Below, one piece after another: positions 37,319 through 48,424 of a stretch of 64,000 nucleotides of DNA. Origin of the DNA: Lichina pygmaea (lineage: Eukaryota; Ascomycota; Lichinomycetes; Lichinales; Lichinaceae); the NCBI GenBank assembly GCA_963422465.1, contig OY730173.1, positions 3,286,001-3,350,000 of the forward strand, written 5' to 3'. The notes under the pieces are model-generated. The model searched no databases, was not told the origin of the DNA, and saw only the letters and a list, made by a program, of their open reading frames with translations. Each line of letters opens with the position of its first letter. Within the stretch, counting starts at the first letter, position 1. The position numbers were made by a program, and so were the translations under genes.

Positions 37319-37618
37319 ATGCCCCTCAATCACGTCTGAAATCAGCACATTGCCTGATGACCCTGCGGGCCTGCGTCCTACCTCCCCTTCTATGCCATAC
37401 TCCTCTTCCTTCTCTACCCCCCTTAGGTGACTTCCTTCACAACCTTACGAAGAGCAATAGAATCCCTCTTCTGGAACAATACAGCCATTTCCGCTCCAGA
37501 GAAACACGACCCGTCCTCTCTAGATCAAGAACCCAAGCAAGAACCCAAGCAAGCACCACAGGGCACACCCATAGCAGCACCAGAAACTGACCGTCTCCGC
37601 GTTACTGCGCTGGGGTAG
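37319..37618 (+). CDS. Possible small spliced protein (68 aa), unknown
   Basis: Tentative. ATG at 37319 encodes MPLNH. A 93-bp GTCTGA...CCCCCCTTAG interval behaves like an intron with a strong pyrimidine tract. After it the frame continues VTSFTTLRRAIESLFWNN and a polar tail with DQEPKQEPKQAP, ending VTALG. No homologue is recognised. The second exon is preceded directly by the TAG of the acceptor, so it can only be coding if spliced. It could equally be noise in the Dot1 3' flank. Confidence 0.25.
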
Positions 37619-38184
37619 ATCACTTACTACGGCATGTGCTCTACAGCGTATGCTCTGTGGTATAGAGTCTATGGTATAGAATCTACGGTGGAAGGTCTAT
37701 TTTAATCCTCTCGATGATGAAGACGGAGGTCGTGGGGACGAGATGGATTGTGAACTAGGGTTTGTCGGGGGGGCCGGGGTGCGGGGGAGAAGGGGAGCGG
37801 GGGAGTGGGGAAGAGGCGTCCGTCTTCTCTCCTTCTGCGTTGCGTGCATTGAACTTGAGGTCTGGTTAGGTACGTGGGCAGGTTTCGTACGCATGATTTT
37901 TTTCACATTCAAGGGCGTTTGTAAAGAGGAATGGGAGAGGGATATGTGCTTCACGGGCGACATTTGGGCAATGTGCCCTGTCCGCCATTCTATTCCTTTC
38001 AATGGTTTCCCTGAAACTGTGCGCTGAAGCTCGTTAACTATAGGTCACTGAAGTCTCTATAACGTAACTTCTCAATGGTCAAGAAGCATTCTGCTCCTTA
38101 TATATGACGTAACGCTACTCGAAAGCCCATCAGTGAATCGCAGTCGCCACCCCCTAACGGTACCCTTAATCTTCACAGATATCC
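37619..38184. other. Intergenic, ATG16 3' flank
   Basis: Contains the near-repeat TATGGTATAGA at 37660-37685 and a G-rich tract at about 37765-37815 (GGGGGGGCCGGGGTGCGGGG). Minus-strand open frame here is a low-complexity shadow of that tract. No gene supported. Confidence 0.4.
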
Positions 38185-39013
38185 TCAGGCAAACTTTGAG
38201 GCTTCGTTCATGGCATCTGCCTCTTTGCCCATACGCGCCATCCAACGATCGACTAGTCGTTGGTTGTCCTTGGTCAATTCCTGCGCACGGAGCTCGGCGA
38301 CGTTGAGTTGGATGTTCAGGGACATGACTTCGTCTTGGAGGTCCTGTTTGCTCATATCGTAGCATAGTGGGGTGGGTGTTAGTGGGGAATGTGGGAAGCT
38401 GTCCATGGCAGATGGGCTGTATATCTTTGAAAGAAAGCAGAAACAGGGCGCTTTGTTCGACAAACGGTCTGACGAGGGGACGGTTGTGTCGGACGGACCT
38501 CAAGAAGCTTTGTCTTCCCTCGAAGTTCATCCTCCTTGTCTCTGAGCCTTGTGGTCAGGGCTGTACGATCGGTCGATAGCTCCTGAGCCCGCGTGGATAT
38601 GCTCTGATGCTTCTTCGTGAGAAGCTCGAGTTCGTCTGTCTTGGCCTTCAGGCGGGCCTGTAGATTCGCTCTTGTGCGTTGAGCTTCGGCGAGATCACGC
38701 TTGAGGTCGGCAAAAAGAGGCTCTGTGGGTGCTGATGACGAGTTTTGTTTGTCCTTCGCACGCTGGCCTGGAGTGGAGAACCCTGCTCTAGGAGACCGCG
38801 GTGTCTCTGGTGGGACCTGTGAAAGTCGAGGAGCAACGGCCAAGGAGGCGGTTCGGTCTGCTAGCTTTGTATCTTTTCCGGAAGCAGCACATTAGCTTGC
38901 ATTCATCAGCAAGATATCGAGTAGACGGTACAAGCTTGAATGAGCTCATCGTTGGCCTTTTCCCGGCGATCTCGAGCTTCCAAAGCCGCCAAATATTGCG
39001 CCTGCCACGACAT
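38185..39013 (-). CDS. atg16: Autophagy protein Atg16
   Basis: Forms the Atg12-Atg5-Atg16 complex that directs Atg8 lipidation at the phagophore. Three exons: exon 1 from 39013 (MSWQAQYLAALEARDRREK, ending IQA), exon 2 starting YTKLADRTASLAVAPRLSQ, and exon 3 from DLQDEVMSLNIQLN to SKFA with stop at 38185. About 203 residues, fungal-type length without WD40 repeats. The N-terminal helix is the Atg5-binding part. The coiled coil runs from FADLKRDLAEAQRTRANLQA to WMARMGKEADAMNEA, with the family signature DEVMSLNIQLNVAE and DNQRLVDRWM. The internal stop seen when the second intron (GTCCGT...AAACAG) is read through is not real. Confidence 0.92.
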
Positions 39014-39549
39014 GTCGCTCGACGTAGCCTATCAAGCGACAAGCTCCGTCCGCCTAGCCGCACGCAAGGACTACTGTGTATAGCTCCTGGTAACGGCATC
39101 GTCTCTGGATCGTCGCCATATACTCCGCATTCATTTCCGCTTTGAAATGTATCTCCTGGCGTCTGCGTGTGTGTGCTCCGAAGGTCCTACAGTATCGAGA
39201 CTACGTGCATGCGCCACATCAAGGCCACATGTGGCTGAGTGAGCTAGTCCGTAATGAGCCGGTACAAAGGTACCGCGGTACGAGGGTACGGTACCGGCAC
39301 GACTGCCTTGGGCCAGAATGAGGTCACGGGTGAGCTTGTCACTATTACCCGTCCTATTCCCTCATGAAGTCGACCATCTTACCACCCACTTTCCGAAGCC
39401 ATTGTATCTTAGTCCTCCACCATCTCTCGTACATCGACTAGGTCTATCGTCTACCTAGCACAGCAGCAGTCTTTCCTGGAACAACTGTCGTTCACTGGCC
39501 AGACTCCCAGCATCCCGAGTCGACATCTAGCGGCCAGTACGGAGCCAAG
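39014..39549. promoter_or_regulatory. Divergent promoter, ATG16 / YPT7
   Basis: 536 bp between the two start codons, with a GGTACC-rich cluster at 39258-39300 (GGTACCGCGGTACGAGGGTA). Confidence 0.45.
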
Positions 39550-40575
39550 ATGGCATCCAGGAAGAAGCCCATGCTCAAGGTATGAACAACGGTGGTCGCA
39601 CGATACGAGAGCTGTGTGGTTGACATTTACGTGGCAAGGTCATCATACTAGGCGACAGCGGAGTTGGGAAGACGAGCTTGATGAACCAATATGTACGATC
39701 ATGCGCCATTCTGATGTGTTACGTCAAGATATCGCCATGTTCGCCTTCGAAGAATAGCTCGCGACTGACACCTACCAATTGAACTTCCAAAGGTCAACAA
39801 GAAATTCAGCGCCAGCTACAAAGCGACAATAGGAGCGGACTTCATGACGAAGGAAGTGCTGGTGGATGATCGGCTGGTGACGATGCAGGTAAGCTCATAG
39901 ACGGCGCCAGTCAGGCTTGACAGCCAATTGAAGAATCGTCTGAATGTGAGCAGCTATGGGACACGGCCGGCCAAGAACGATTTCAGTCGTTAGGGGTGGC
40001 CTTCTACCGGGGAGCGGATTGCTGCGTCTTGGTGTTTGACGTCAACAACGCGAAGAGCTTCGAGACGCTCGATAGCTGGCGAGACGAGTTTCTGATACAA
40101 GCCAGCCCGCGAGATCCGGAGAGCTTTCCATTCGTGAGAACTTGCGTCACGGGACCATGACTGGCCATGAGGCTGACACGGGTGCAGGTTGTTCTGGGCA
40201 ACAAGATCGACATGGACGAGAGCAAGCGAACGGTAAGAATGTCGGATCTAGTTCTGCATCGGCTGGCATGATGCTGACAGGAGCATCAGGTCTCATCAAA
40301 ACGAGCCATGGCATTCTGCCAAGCAAAAGGCGGCATTCCATACTTCGAGACGAGCGCAAAGGAGGCGATGAACGTTGAACAAGCCTTCGAAGGTGAGCAG
40401 TTCCCTTCCACATCGCCACAAGACCCACTACAACAAACAACCTGACTGTCATTATCCAACCCTAGTGGTGGCTCGAAGCGCTCTGGCGCAAGAAGACTCG
40501 GACGACTATGGTGGCGACTTCCCAGAGATCATCAACGTTCAAAGAGAGACGGAAAGAGGCGGTTGTGCCTGCTAG
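39550..40575 (+). CDS. ypt7: Rab7-type GTPase Ypt7
   Basis: Late endosome/vacuole GTPase required for homotypic vacuole fusion and autophagosome-vacuole fusion. Seven short exons starting [10 protein letters not shown] (39550-39579). The next exon (39639) has [18 protein letters not shown] (P-loop). Then come [20 protein letters not shown] (switch I), [20 protein letters not shown] (switch II), [11 protein letters not shown] and [15 protein letters not shown]. It ends ...ETERGGCAC: a double-cysteine C-x-C end for geranylgeranylation. 205 residues, exactly Rab7-like. No defect seen. Confidence 0.96.
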
Positions 40576-41139
40576 ACTCTTGCCACTGTACCTGTTCCTT
40601 TGAGCGAGGTTCCTTTTCCCGTCGTCTCTATACTCGTACACGCAGACTGGCTCTCACCGTATACCGTTTTTTTATAAGAGCACTACGCATGGGAGATAGG
40701 TCCGGCCGAGATATCCGCCCAGTATGTTAGTTGGAGTGTGTATGCAATGCTTTTTCTGTGCATCGCCCTCTTTCAATGAGACTGGAACTGACGTTCTCAA
40801 AAGTCACGACCATAAGTCCTGAGAAAAAGCCCGCAAAAAGTGGTGTGGTCCTAACACTAATAGCACGGCTCACATCCGTACGTAACGTACCTACGCGAAG
40901 CTTACGTAATATCAACGGTCCCTGATCAATTAGGTCGTCAATATGAGCATCTCGAAGAGGAAAACACCGATCACACCATCCACCGTTGGGACGGGTCAAG
41001 CATGATGTGGTCATACCCTGCATTTACATGCTCGTTGAATGGAATCATCGAATAACTGTGCGAGCACCTTTACTTCTGGAGGTCACGCGACTGCTCTCCT
41101 CAATGCGGATGCACCGCTCCAGTACATCACCCTCGCAAG
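40576..41139. other. Intergenic
   Basis: YPT7 3' flank and transporter promoter. It has a GTACGTAACGTACC palindromic cluster at about 40877-40891. Nothing else recognised. Confidence 0.4.
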
Positions 41140-42916
41140 ATGAGCGGCCTGGACCAGCGCTCGCCGGGCGGTTATGGCCCTGTCCGGGAGTCTTTCATGG
41201 CGATGGATGATAGAGGAGATGATGCGTATCGCGATGAAGAAGCAGTCAACCTATCTCAGGACACCCTGCCGCCAGTCGCCGGGCGGAAGAAGAAGATCTG
41301 GGGCCTCCCCCGCTGGACGCTGGGGATATGTCTTCTGATGGTTACGGTGGTGATGTGGACTGCGTCGAGTTTCTTGGCTAGTGTAAGTCACAGCATCTCG
41401 GCGCGCCCTGGCTACTATCGTCTTCTGCTCGGAGGTGCCGAAGCGGATGCTGATCTCTGCGGATTTAGTACATCTTTGCCGACAACACCTTCTCCAAGCC
41501 ATTCTTCGTCACCTACGTGAACACGTCTGTGTTTGCCTTCTCCTTGATACCCATGATGGTGAAGCGCGTGCGGGATACTTCCGATTCAGACGATCGACTG
41601 CTCGCGAAAATCAGAGCCGCCTGGAAGTTTCGACGGAGATCCGACCGAAACGCAGCAGACAACGCGCTCTTGGTGACGCGCGAGGACGACCCGGAAGAGT
41701 CGGGTCATGGGCTCATTGGGTCAAGCCGTCGGTCTCTCGTCGACGACAGCATCGCCCGCTCGCGGTCTCCAGACGATCCGGCCATGAAGACAACGACGAG
41801 CAGCACAACGGCTATAGTTGACGGTGCAATCAGTTTCTCAGAAACGATCAAGCTCAGCGTCGAGTTCTGTGCGCTCTGGTACGCGGCCAACTACTTTGCC
41901 GCCGCCTGCCTCGAGTACACGACGGTGGCGAGCGCCACGATCCTGTCGTCGACAAGCAGCATCTGGACCCTGTTTTTCGGGTCGTTGGCCGGGGTAGAGT
42001 CGTTCACGTTCAGGAAACTGACCGGCGTGTGCGCCTCGCTCACCGGGATCGTGCTCATATCAAGCGTCGACCTCTCCGGCAGCACCGACGACAATCGTGG
42101 GTCGTTTCCGCACAAGTCGACGAAGCAGTTGGCCATCGGAGACGGCATGGCCTTTTTCAGCGCCATTCTTTACGGCTTTTATACGGTGCTTCTGAAGAAG
42201 CGCATCGGTGACGAGAGCCGGGTGGATGTATTACTGTTCTTTGCCTTGGTGGGCTTTTTCAACATCGTTCTTATCTGGCCGGGGTTCATCATCTTGCATT
42301 TCACGGGCGTTGAGAGGTTTGAATTTCCAACGTCCGCTCGAGTCTGGATCGTCGTCATCGTATGTGGCCCCCACATTCGCAAGAGAATACTTTTTAGTCA
42401 TTTGTTCCACCAAGAAGCCCTATTGCATCGGTACTTGAGCTAACTCCATAGCAGTCAAACTCCCTATCATCCTTCCTGTCTGACCTGTCGTGGGCCTTTG
42501 CCATGCTCTTCACGTCTCCGCTAGTCGTCACCGTCGGCCTCGGCCTGACCATCCCGCTGTCGCTTGTCGGGCAGATCGTACTGGCATCGCAATACTCGAG
42601 CGCCGCGTACTGGATCGGCGCGGGCATCGTGCTCCTGTCGTTCATCTTCATCAACCATGAGGGTACCGCTGCCGAGAAGGAGAGTGGCGAGAACGAGGAC
42701 ATCGCTCCAGGCGGCGTTGGCGAGGAGAGAGTACCGCTGGTGAACACCTTTTCACCCTTACAGTCAGTTCCATCTGTCGACGGTGATACCCCTCCAGTCC
42801 AGGCCGGGGCGGAATCCGCAGAAGAGCCTTTGACAGCGTCGTCACCACCGCCGGTGTTTGATATAGGTGACGACGTCGACGAGTTGGAGTCCCCGCTCAT
42901 CAGCCCGAAGCCCTAG
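41140..42916 (+). CDS. EamA/SLC35F5-type membrane transporter, Yml018c-like
   Basis: Drug/metabolite-transporter superfamily member; yeast Yml018c is a vacuolar-membrane protein of unproven substrate. Three exons: MSGLDQRSPGGYGPVRE...SFLAS, then from 41470 YIFADNTFSKPFFVTYVNTS to WIVVI, then from about 42455 SFLSDLSWAFAMLF to the end. Ten hydrophobic segments are expected; clear ones are LGICLLMVTVVMWTASSF, FALVGFFNIVLIWPGFIIL and AYWIGAGIVLLSFIFI. The EamA signature is CALWYAANYFAAACLEYTTVAS and TSSIWTLFFGSLAG. Both the N-terminus and the C-terminal about 85 residues are acidic and cytosolic-looking. A large polar loop follows the second membrane segment. Confidence 0.88.
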
Positions 42917-44103
42917 TCCCAGCATGTATACCCTAGTCCCGGCGTGTACAGGAGGAATTTCCTCAGCTAGACTTCTCCTCACCACTCGACACCCGCAAGT
43001 ACCTTGAGCCCACCCAAACCCATTCTACCCTCCCCAAAAGCGCTGGCCTTCAATTCCCCGCAAAGATCCTCGAGATATATCCTCAATCTTCTCCATTTCC
43101 CTTCCCAACCCTGGATATCCCACCATCTTCCTCCACCCCATGCTCCTCACTTTTCTTCCGCTCTTCACCGCCGAACGATACGCCCCTAGACTTGTATAGC
43201 TTCAGTAATCCTCTAGTACATACGACGGGCAATTATGCTATATATTATTACGTGCAATGGTATCGGAAACCCGACATTTCTCTTGGGTCGTGAGATCCCA
43301 GATAGTGCTTTGCTCTGTGTATCTTCGTGGCACGTTCTGCACAGATTGACGGCTCTTGATGTGTGAACAATATATGCCACCGGCTGTTCTACGGCGGATT
43401 CTCCGCTTGGATTTGAGGGCGGCGAGGAGACGCTCTCTGGAGATAGAGCCTAGGCTCAAGCTGTATTCAGACCCCCAGTCTACTGCACTCTTTCTCTATG
43501 AAACACTTTGGACGAGCATGACCGTTGCGTGTAACGTCTTTCTGCTGGCGCGAGAGACGCTCGGAGAGAACAGCTGATATTGGCGAGAGAGGGAGAGATA
43601 TAGAGGCAGCCACAGACGTACGTAACGTACATGGACACAGAGATCTCGACGAAGAGACCGAGAAATCTTTGAAGCATGCCCCCATATACCCCTCCCCGTC
43701 TTACTGCCCACTCGACCCCATACAAACCTATGAGCGACAGAGAACCCCTTCAGCCGGGCCAAGGAAGCCTCATCATCTTCCACTCGTCGTGCCCCTTTTT
43801 TCAAAGCCCGTCTTAGCATAGAAGCAACGCGCTTTCCGCAGTAGACGAGCATGACAATGTTCGGTTTTTTCTTCTTCTTCTTCTATTGCTACTGCGGAGG
43901 ATGGTGGCGCGATTGAGAACGGTACCTGCGACAGAGCAAGGAGATGAGGAAAAAGCCGGGGAGGGACAGTCGGATCGCATGGTTGGCAAAGTGGAGACCA
44001 AGATAGATGATGCAGAGGCGCAAAGAGACGACCGTATGCGTATGAAGAATGGAATGGAGGGAAAAGATGATGCGAGATACTGCCCGGAAGTACGATCTGG
44101 CAG
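42917..44103. other. Intergenic, about 1.2 kb, between convergent genes
   Basis: No gene supported; open frames are unspliceable and lack domains. Palindromic CGTACGTAACGTACATG lies at about 43616-43632. A (TTC)n stretch lies near 43868-43885. Confidence 0.45.
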
Positions 44104-45711
44104 TCATGCGTGCTGACCACTATCGCGCTTTACGTCCACAGGCGTTCCCTCTGCTTGGTCTTCTGCTGAGAGGTTTGTCTTCGCTGCTGGTGCTTCGTCG
44201 TGCTCTGTTCCTCTGTCTGCCTTGACCACTGCGTTCTTTGGGTCGTCCGTGGATGGACCCGCTGTCTCCTCGACAGCCATATCGCCAGCTGCTTCCGCCG
44301 CGGCCGGCTCGGCGCTCGGACTGCCTGTTGTGTCCGCCGTAGCAGTGGTAGCTAGAGGCACTGATCCGACACGCGAGTCTGCATCGCCGTTGGCGTTGTT
44401 CCACATCGCGAGCAGCCGCTCGACTTTCGGCCCCCACACAGCTTCGCCTTTGGCCAGGTCTTCGTACTCGATGACGTTGCCCTGGGTTTCTTGAATGTTG
44501 GTCGTGGGACCATTGTCATTGTTTTTGTTGCCGTCGAGTGTTTCCTGCAAGCTCTCGTGGTGGCTGGCGAGTCGGAACTGCCCCTGTCGAGTGCGAACGA
44601 GCTCGCACATGATCCCCAACGAGCCAACGGCGCGCCCGAGATCGTGGCAGAGTGACCGCACATAGAAACCGGACGTGACAGTCAGCCGCAGCTTTGCTGC
44701 CGGCGGCTGCACGTCCTCAGAGGCCGAGGCATCCTGGGGACTCTCTTCGGCTGGGTCGCCGCTTGTGGTGGCCGCTTCGCCGCCGCTCAAGGTAGCCGTC
44801 CCTGTAGGCTCGAGCGGCTGCCGTACAGTCTGCGACGAACGAGGCCCGAGCCCCCCAGACATCATCGGTTCCGGGCCCTTGTTCCGTCTCTTGTGCGAAC
44901 TGCGCACTTTGAAGACAATCTCCCTGTCCGAATCATCCGACTCGACCTCGTCGTCTCTGCTGGGCCGCTTGCGTTTCGCGGGCGACACCGGCGATGCAGA
45001 AGGCTTGGCCTGAGCGCCGGACTCCGTCGACTCGTTTCTGGCATCGAACAGCTTCTCGGCAACGATCTTTGCGGCAGCGTCGGCCTGCCTTGACGGCCAC
45101 GTGTGGTCATGTTGTCCGCCGTCAAACCACTCCACCAGCTCCAGTTCATGCACGGTCACCGGTCTCTCCTCGATCTCTTTCGGCAGCTCCTCTCCGTTTC
45201 TGGCATACTCGTACAGGTGCTTACCATTGATCCTGATCGCCGAGAAGACCGGTGGCCGCTGCATCTGTGCGCCGCGCAGCTCCCCCAGGGCCTCTTCAAC
45301 CTTTTCACGCGTGACATGTTCGTACGGAGCTCGGCCGACGATCTTCCCAAGACGGTCATAGGTGTCCGTTGCGGCGCCGAAGAGAACGACCGCCTCGTAC
45401 GTCTTGGTGCAAGTGAGAAACTGCTGTAGGAGCTTGGTGCCCTTGCCGAGCCCGGCGACCAGGACGCCTGTCGCCAACGGATCCAGAGTCCCGCCATGGC
45501 CGATCTTGACCTTGACGGCTTCTTTATCGCGTCTACGTCTTCGCTGAGTCCGGTTCTCCTTCTTGCGCCGGGCGCCTTCTGCTTGGATCCAGGGGCCAAA
45601 GAACTCGGACGGCGTAAAGTGGCCCTGCAAGTCACGCAGCACTTGTGCAGAGCTGATGCCAGGAGGTTTGTTCACCGCTGGAGAGCTGCACTCAGCAGAG
45701 CTTCCGGCCAT
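44104..45711 (-). CDS. pus4: tRNA pseudouridine-55 synthase Pus4 (TruB family)
   Basis: Makes the near-universal pseudouridine 55 in the T-loop of cytosolic and mitochondrial tRNAs. Single exon, 535 residues. The N-terminal VNKPPGISSAQVLRDLQ is followed by the catalytic motif GHGGTLDPLATGVLVAGLGKGTKL (Asp in TLDPL). Then come YEAVVLFGAATDTYDRLGKI, QRPPVFSAIRINGKHLYEYAR and, after an insertion, the C-terminal block TVTSGFYVRSLCHDLG. A long low-complexity insertion (about residues 225-350, acidic and Ser-rich, with KRKRPSRDDEVESDDSD) splits the domain. A disordered Ala/Glu-rich tail is also larger than in yeast Pus4 (about 400 residues). Confidence 0.92.
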   Translation of the reverse strand: MAGSSAECSSPAVNKPPGISSAQVLRDLQGHFTPSEFFGPWIQAEGARRKKENRTQRRRRRDKEAVKVKIGHGGTLDPLATGVLVAGLGKGTKLLQQFLTCTKTYEAVVLFGAATDTYDRLGKIVGRAPYEHVTREKVEEALGELRGAQMQRPPVFSAIRINGKHLYEYARNGEELPKEIEERPVTVHELELVEWFDGGQHDHTWPSRQADAAAKIVAEKLFDARNESTESGAQAKPSASPVSPAKRKRPSRDDEVESDDSDREIVFKVRSSHKRRNKGPEPMMSGGLGPRSSQTVRQPLEPTGTATLSGGEAATTSGDPAEESPQDASASEDVQPPAAKLRLTVTSGFYVRSLCHDLGRAVGSLGIMCELVRTRQGQFRLASHHESLQETLDGNKNNDNGPTTNIQETQGNVIEYEDLAKGEAVWGPKVERLLAMWNNANGDADSRVGSVPLATTATADTTGSPSAEPAAAEAAGDMAVEETAGPSTDDPKNAVVKADRGTEHDEAPAAKTNLSAEDQAEGTPVDVKRDSGQHA

Positions 45712-46094
45712 CTATGGCTCTGCGAACGTACCTAGAACTCCCTCAAGATGTCTTCCGTTGGCCATCATGGATTTGAATATGGATCGAGGGGTGATCGTTT
45801 GGAGCATGGATCGTGGGGGGAATGGGGTGCGGTAGCCCTAATTCTAGCTCTACCCCAATATGACTCATGTGTGACGGACTGCCCCCTGAGCCCCCTTTAA
45901 ATCATTTGCTGAGGTCTGAAATCTACCCTGCACGCTCTTACTACCTTGTTCACACAAGCAGCTTCGTTTCCATGCGCACAAGGACTCTCGGACAGCAACC
46001 GCCTCGCGCACGGATTATTTTTCTTCCGAGACCTTGCGACTATCCTTCTTCTGGCCAAGCGCAAGATTTGACCTCGCTAGCGCCAGCAGTTACC
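45712..46094. promoter_or_regulatory. Divergent promoter, PUS4 / RFTS-domain gene
   Basis: 383 bp between the chosen start codons. If the longer frame of the right-hand gene (from 45867) is used the interval shrinks to about 155 bp. Confidence 0.4.
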
Positions 46095-48424
46095 ATGGCT
46101 TCGGTTACTAGCGTGTTTTCTTGTTTGGGGCAGATCGCAGAAGTCGGCTATCGCCTTCAGCATTTCGCCGCAGATGAACATCGCGACCAGGCGTGGCACA
46201 ATGTTTGGACTCGAGGCCGTGGTGCCATCGGGACAATAATGCTCGAGGAGCACATTTTCAAACCAATCCCAGAAGCCGTCATCGAAGACCAAAGCAGGTG
46301 GCCCATATTCGGCCTTTACGATGCCGTCGTTCGCGAAAGCGGACGCGCCACGCCGACGAGCCTACTGGCCGCCAACGCGACGGTCTCGGTCACGGTGATC
46401 GGTCGCTTGGCTGGGACTGAGGAGCATGCTGACCGGCGTATGACCCTGTCATCAACTCGCCCTCTTTGAACCGTCGACTGACATTCGCAAGTGATCCACC
46501 CTGGGAAGGTTGCCACCTTCATCGAGCTGCAGGGCGTGCGCTATTTTTCATACGGCACGTCCGAGAGCGGTAGGGTGATCCTGTGGGCTGCTGGCAAGGC
46601 CGGGTGGTACGAGATCCACCCGGCGCCGGAGTACCAGCCGATCTTCGACCACATGGTCAAGTCGGTGAGGCTGGTTCACTTCTTGGCGGACAGCTCCAGG
46701 AAGCGGAGGAGAGGCGGCGCCAACGCGTCTATCCCCGTGCAGACCACGTTCAAAGAGGTACGTATCCGCCGTCGGATCCCCTGGTACGTTTGTGACGCTT
46801 GGCTGACATCTACTCGGCTCAGTACGCGCGTGCCAATCGGTCGGACTGCCCCGACGCCGAAGCGGCCGCGGAGATATTCCATCAGCACAGCGACTTCTTG
46901 ATCGCAAAGATGCTGAAGGAAAAGGGGTGGAGGAGGTTTGGACTCTACCACCACTTCCGCTCGCGCTACCGAGTAAGAACCCCAAGTCTCGTTCGAGGGT
47001 CCTCGACTGGCAGTCGTCACATTGACATTTACTAACGACATCGGCTTCGCCAGCGAGATTTTGAGCGAATCCGGGCCGAGCATGAGCCCAGTTCAGTCGC
47101 GCCGCTGGATCATGCTGGTGCGATAGCCAACGGCGACAATGGCGACAGCATCAATGACATGGACGATGACATCGACACGGCGTCGTCCTCTACCTCAGTC
47201 TCTATGGATGAGGAAGACTACGAAGAGTGTGATATCACTTCCGCGATTCCTGAAGTCGACGCGTTGATGCGGTTTGCGAGAGATCTCACGGGGATTCTGG
47301 TCCGCCTGCTCGCAGCAGAGTCAGGGATGCGCGGAAATTTCAACATCGACACATGTGCTGGGGCTCTACATCGTCACTACGACATGCCCAGTGTGCAGCA
47401 CGCGCGAAACGTCTTGAGAGAGAGCGCGCCGGAGCTGGTCAGGCTTGTAGAAGAAGCGGACATGGGTCACGCGAGCATCGCTGCAGCCCCTCTTTACATG
47501 CAGCTGCGCGAAATTGTGGCCAAAAGTCGGTGGTCCACCAGATTCCTGTGGCAAGACCTTGTTCCCCGTGAGAAGTCCTCGGGTGAGGGCAGAGAGGGCA
47601 GTGGAGGCAGCGAGGCCGGTGATGACGGCAAGGGCGTAATAGACAGCGACTCATCATGCAACGGCGAAGATGGGGAAGAACCCGACTCTACCGCCCGAAT
47701 TGCCTCTCATCCCAGCGACTCGTCGCCAAGCCTCAACCCGGCAGACAACGGCAGACTCAATGAGCAGTCAGACGAGCACGGGGATGCGCGTCACAGTCGT
47801 CCTTCAGTCGCAAGGGCTTCGTCGCGAAAACGGAAAATTGAATCCTTGGAGGATAATGATGACGACTACGGCGACAGTCAATACAAGCCCCACACGAGAT
47901 CCAGGAACGCGAACAAGCGGCGAGCGAGCTTGATTGCAGACACAGATACAGATTCCGATATCCAGCCGCCGAACTGGAGTCGGCGTGCCAAGAAAGCTCG
48001 AATCGATGCCGACGGCGCAGGAGCCGCAAGCACCAGTCCATCGCAGGTGCAAACTACGCCCCTGCCGTCCTCTGAGAAAGCCGCACCGGAGAGCGACCTC
48101 CCGAAAGTAGTAAGCCGCGAGCGCTGGCGACCGACCTGGCCGAGCCATGTCTTTGTCGAAGAAGACCTGCCTCAGCACCATCTGGGCGGCACCGGCGGCA
48201 CGAACGGTCGACGCCCGGAGGACGTTCCGACGGGCAAGCGATCCAGCGCCCGCCACGCCGTCCCGGACAATCGGCCGTGGGTCTGCCCGATGGACGGCTG
48301 CCAGTACACGGTGTGGGATCACCACAGGCTCAGCGGGCAGGTCTGGATCCGCGTGCATCTGCAGGACCACAGCGATTATCTGCTACCGTCCGCCGGGGAG
48401 ACGAGAGCTGGCAGTAACAAGTGA
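46095..48424 (+). CDS. RFTS-domain protein with C-terminal C2H2-like finger; possible Raf2/DIM-7 homologue
   Basis: The first about 270 residues match the replication-foci-targeting (DNMT1-RFD) fold by pattern: WPIFGLYDAVVRE, VIGRLAG, LIHPGKVATFIELQGVRYFSYG, VILWAAGKAGWYEIHPAPEYQPIFDHM, then YARANRSDCPDAEAAAEIFHQH and FGLYHHFRSRYRRDFE. Three introns: after EEHADR, after TTFKE, and after RSRYR. No cytosine methyltransferase domain follows. Instead there is a region with IPEVDALMRFARDLTGILVRL, a disordered acidic/basic linker, and WVCPMDGCQYTVWDHHRL...RVHLQDH, a zinc-finger-like end. RFTS plus zinc finger without a catalytic domain is the architecture of S. pombe Raf2, and Neurospora DIM-7 is its functional counterpart. 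That assignment is inference. I chose the start with TTACCATGG at 46095; an upstream in-frame ATG at 45867 exists. Confidence 0.75.

Noticed and set aside
37427-37618. Unspliced 63-codon ORF starting with GTG
   Set aside because: It has no ATG and follows a TAG directly; it is only considered as a second exon of a tentative spliced gene.
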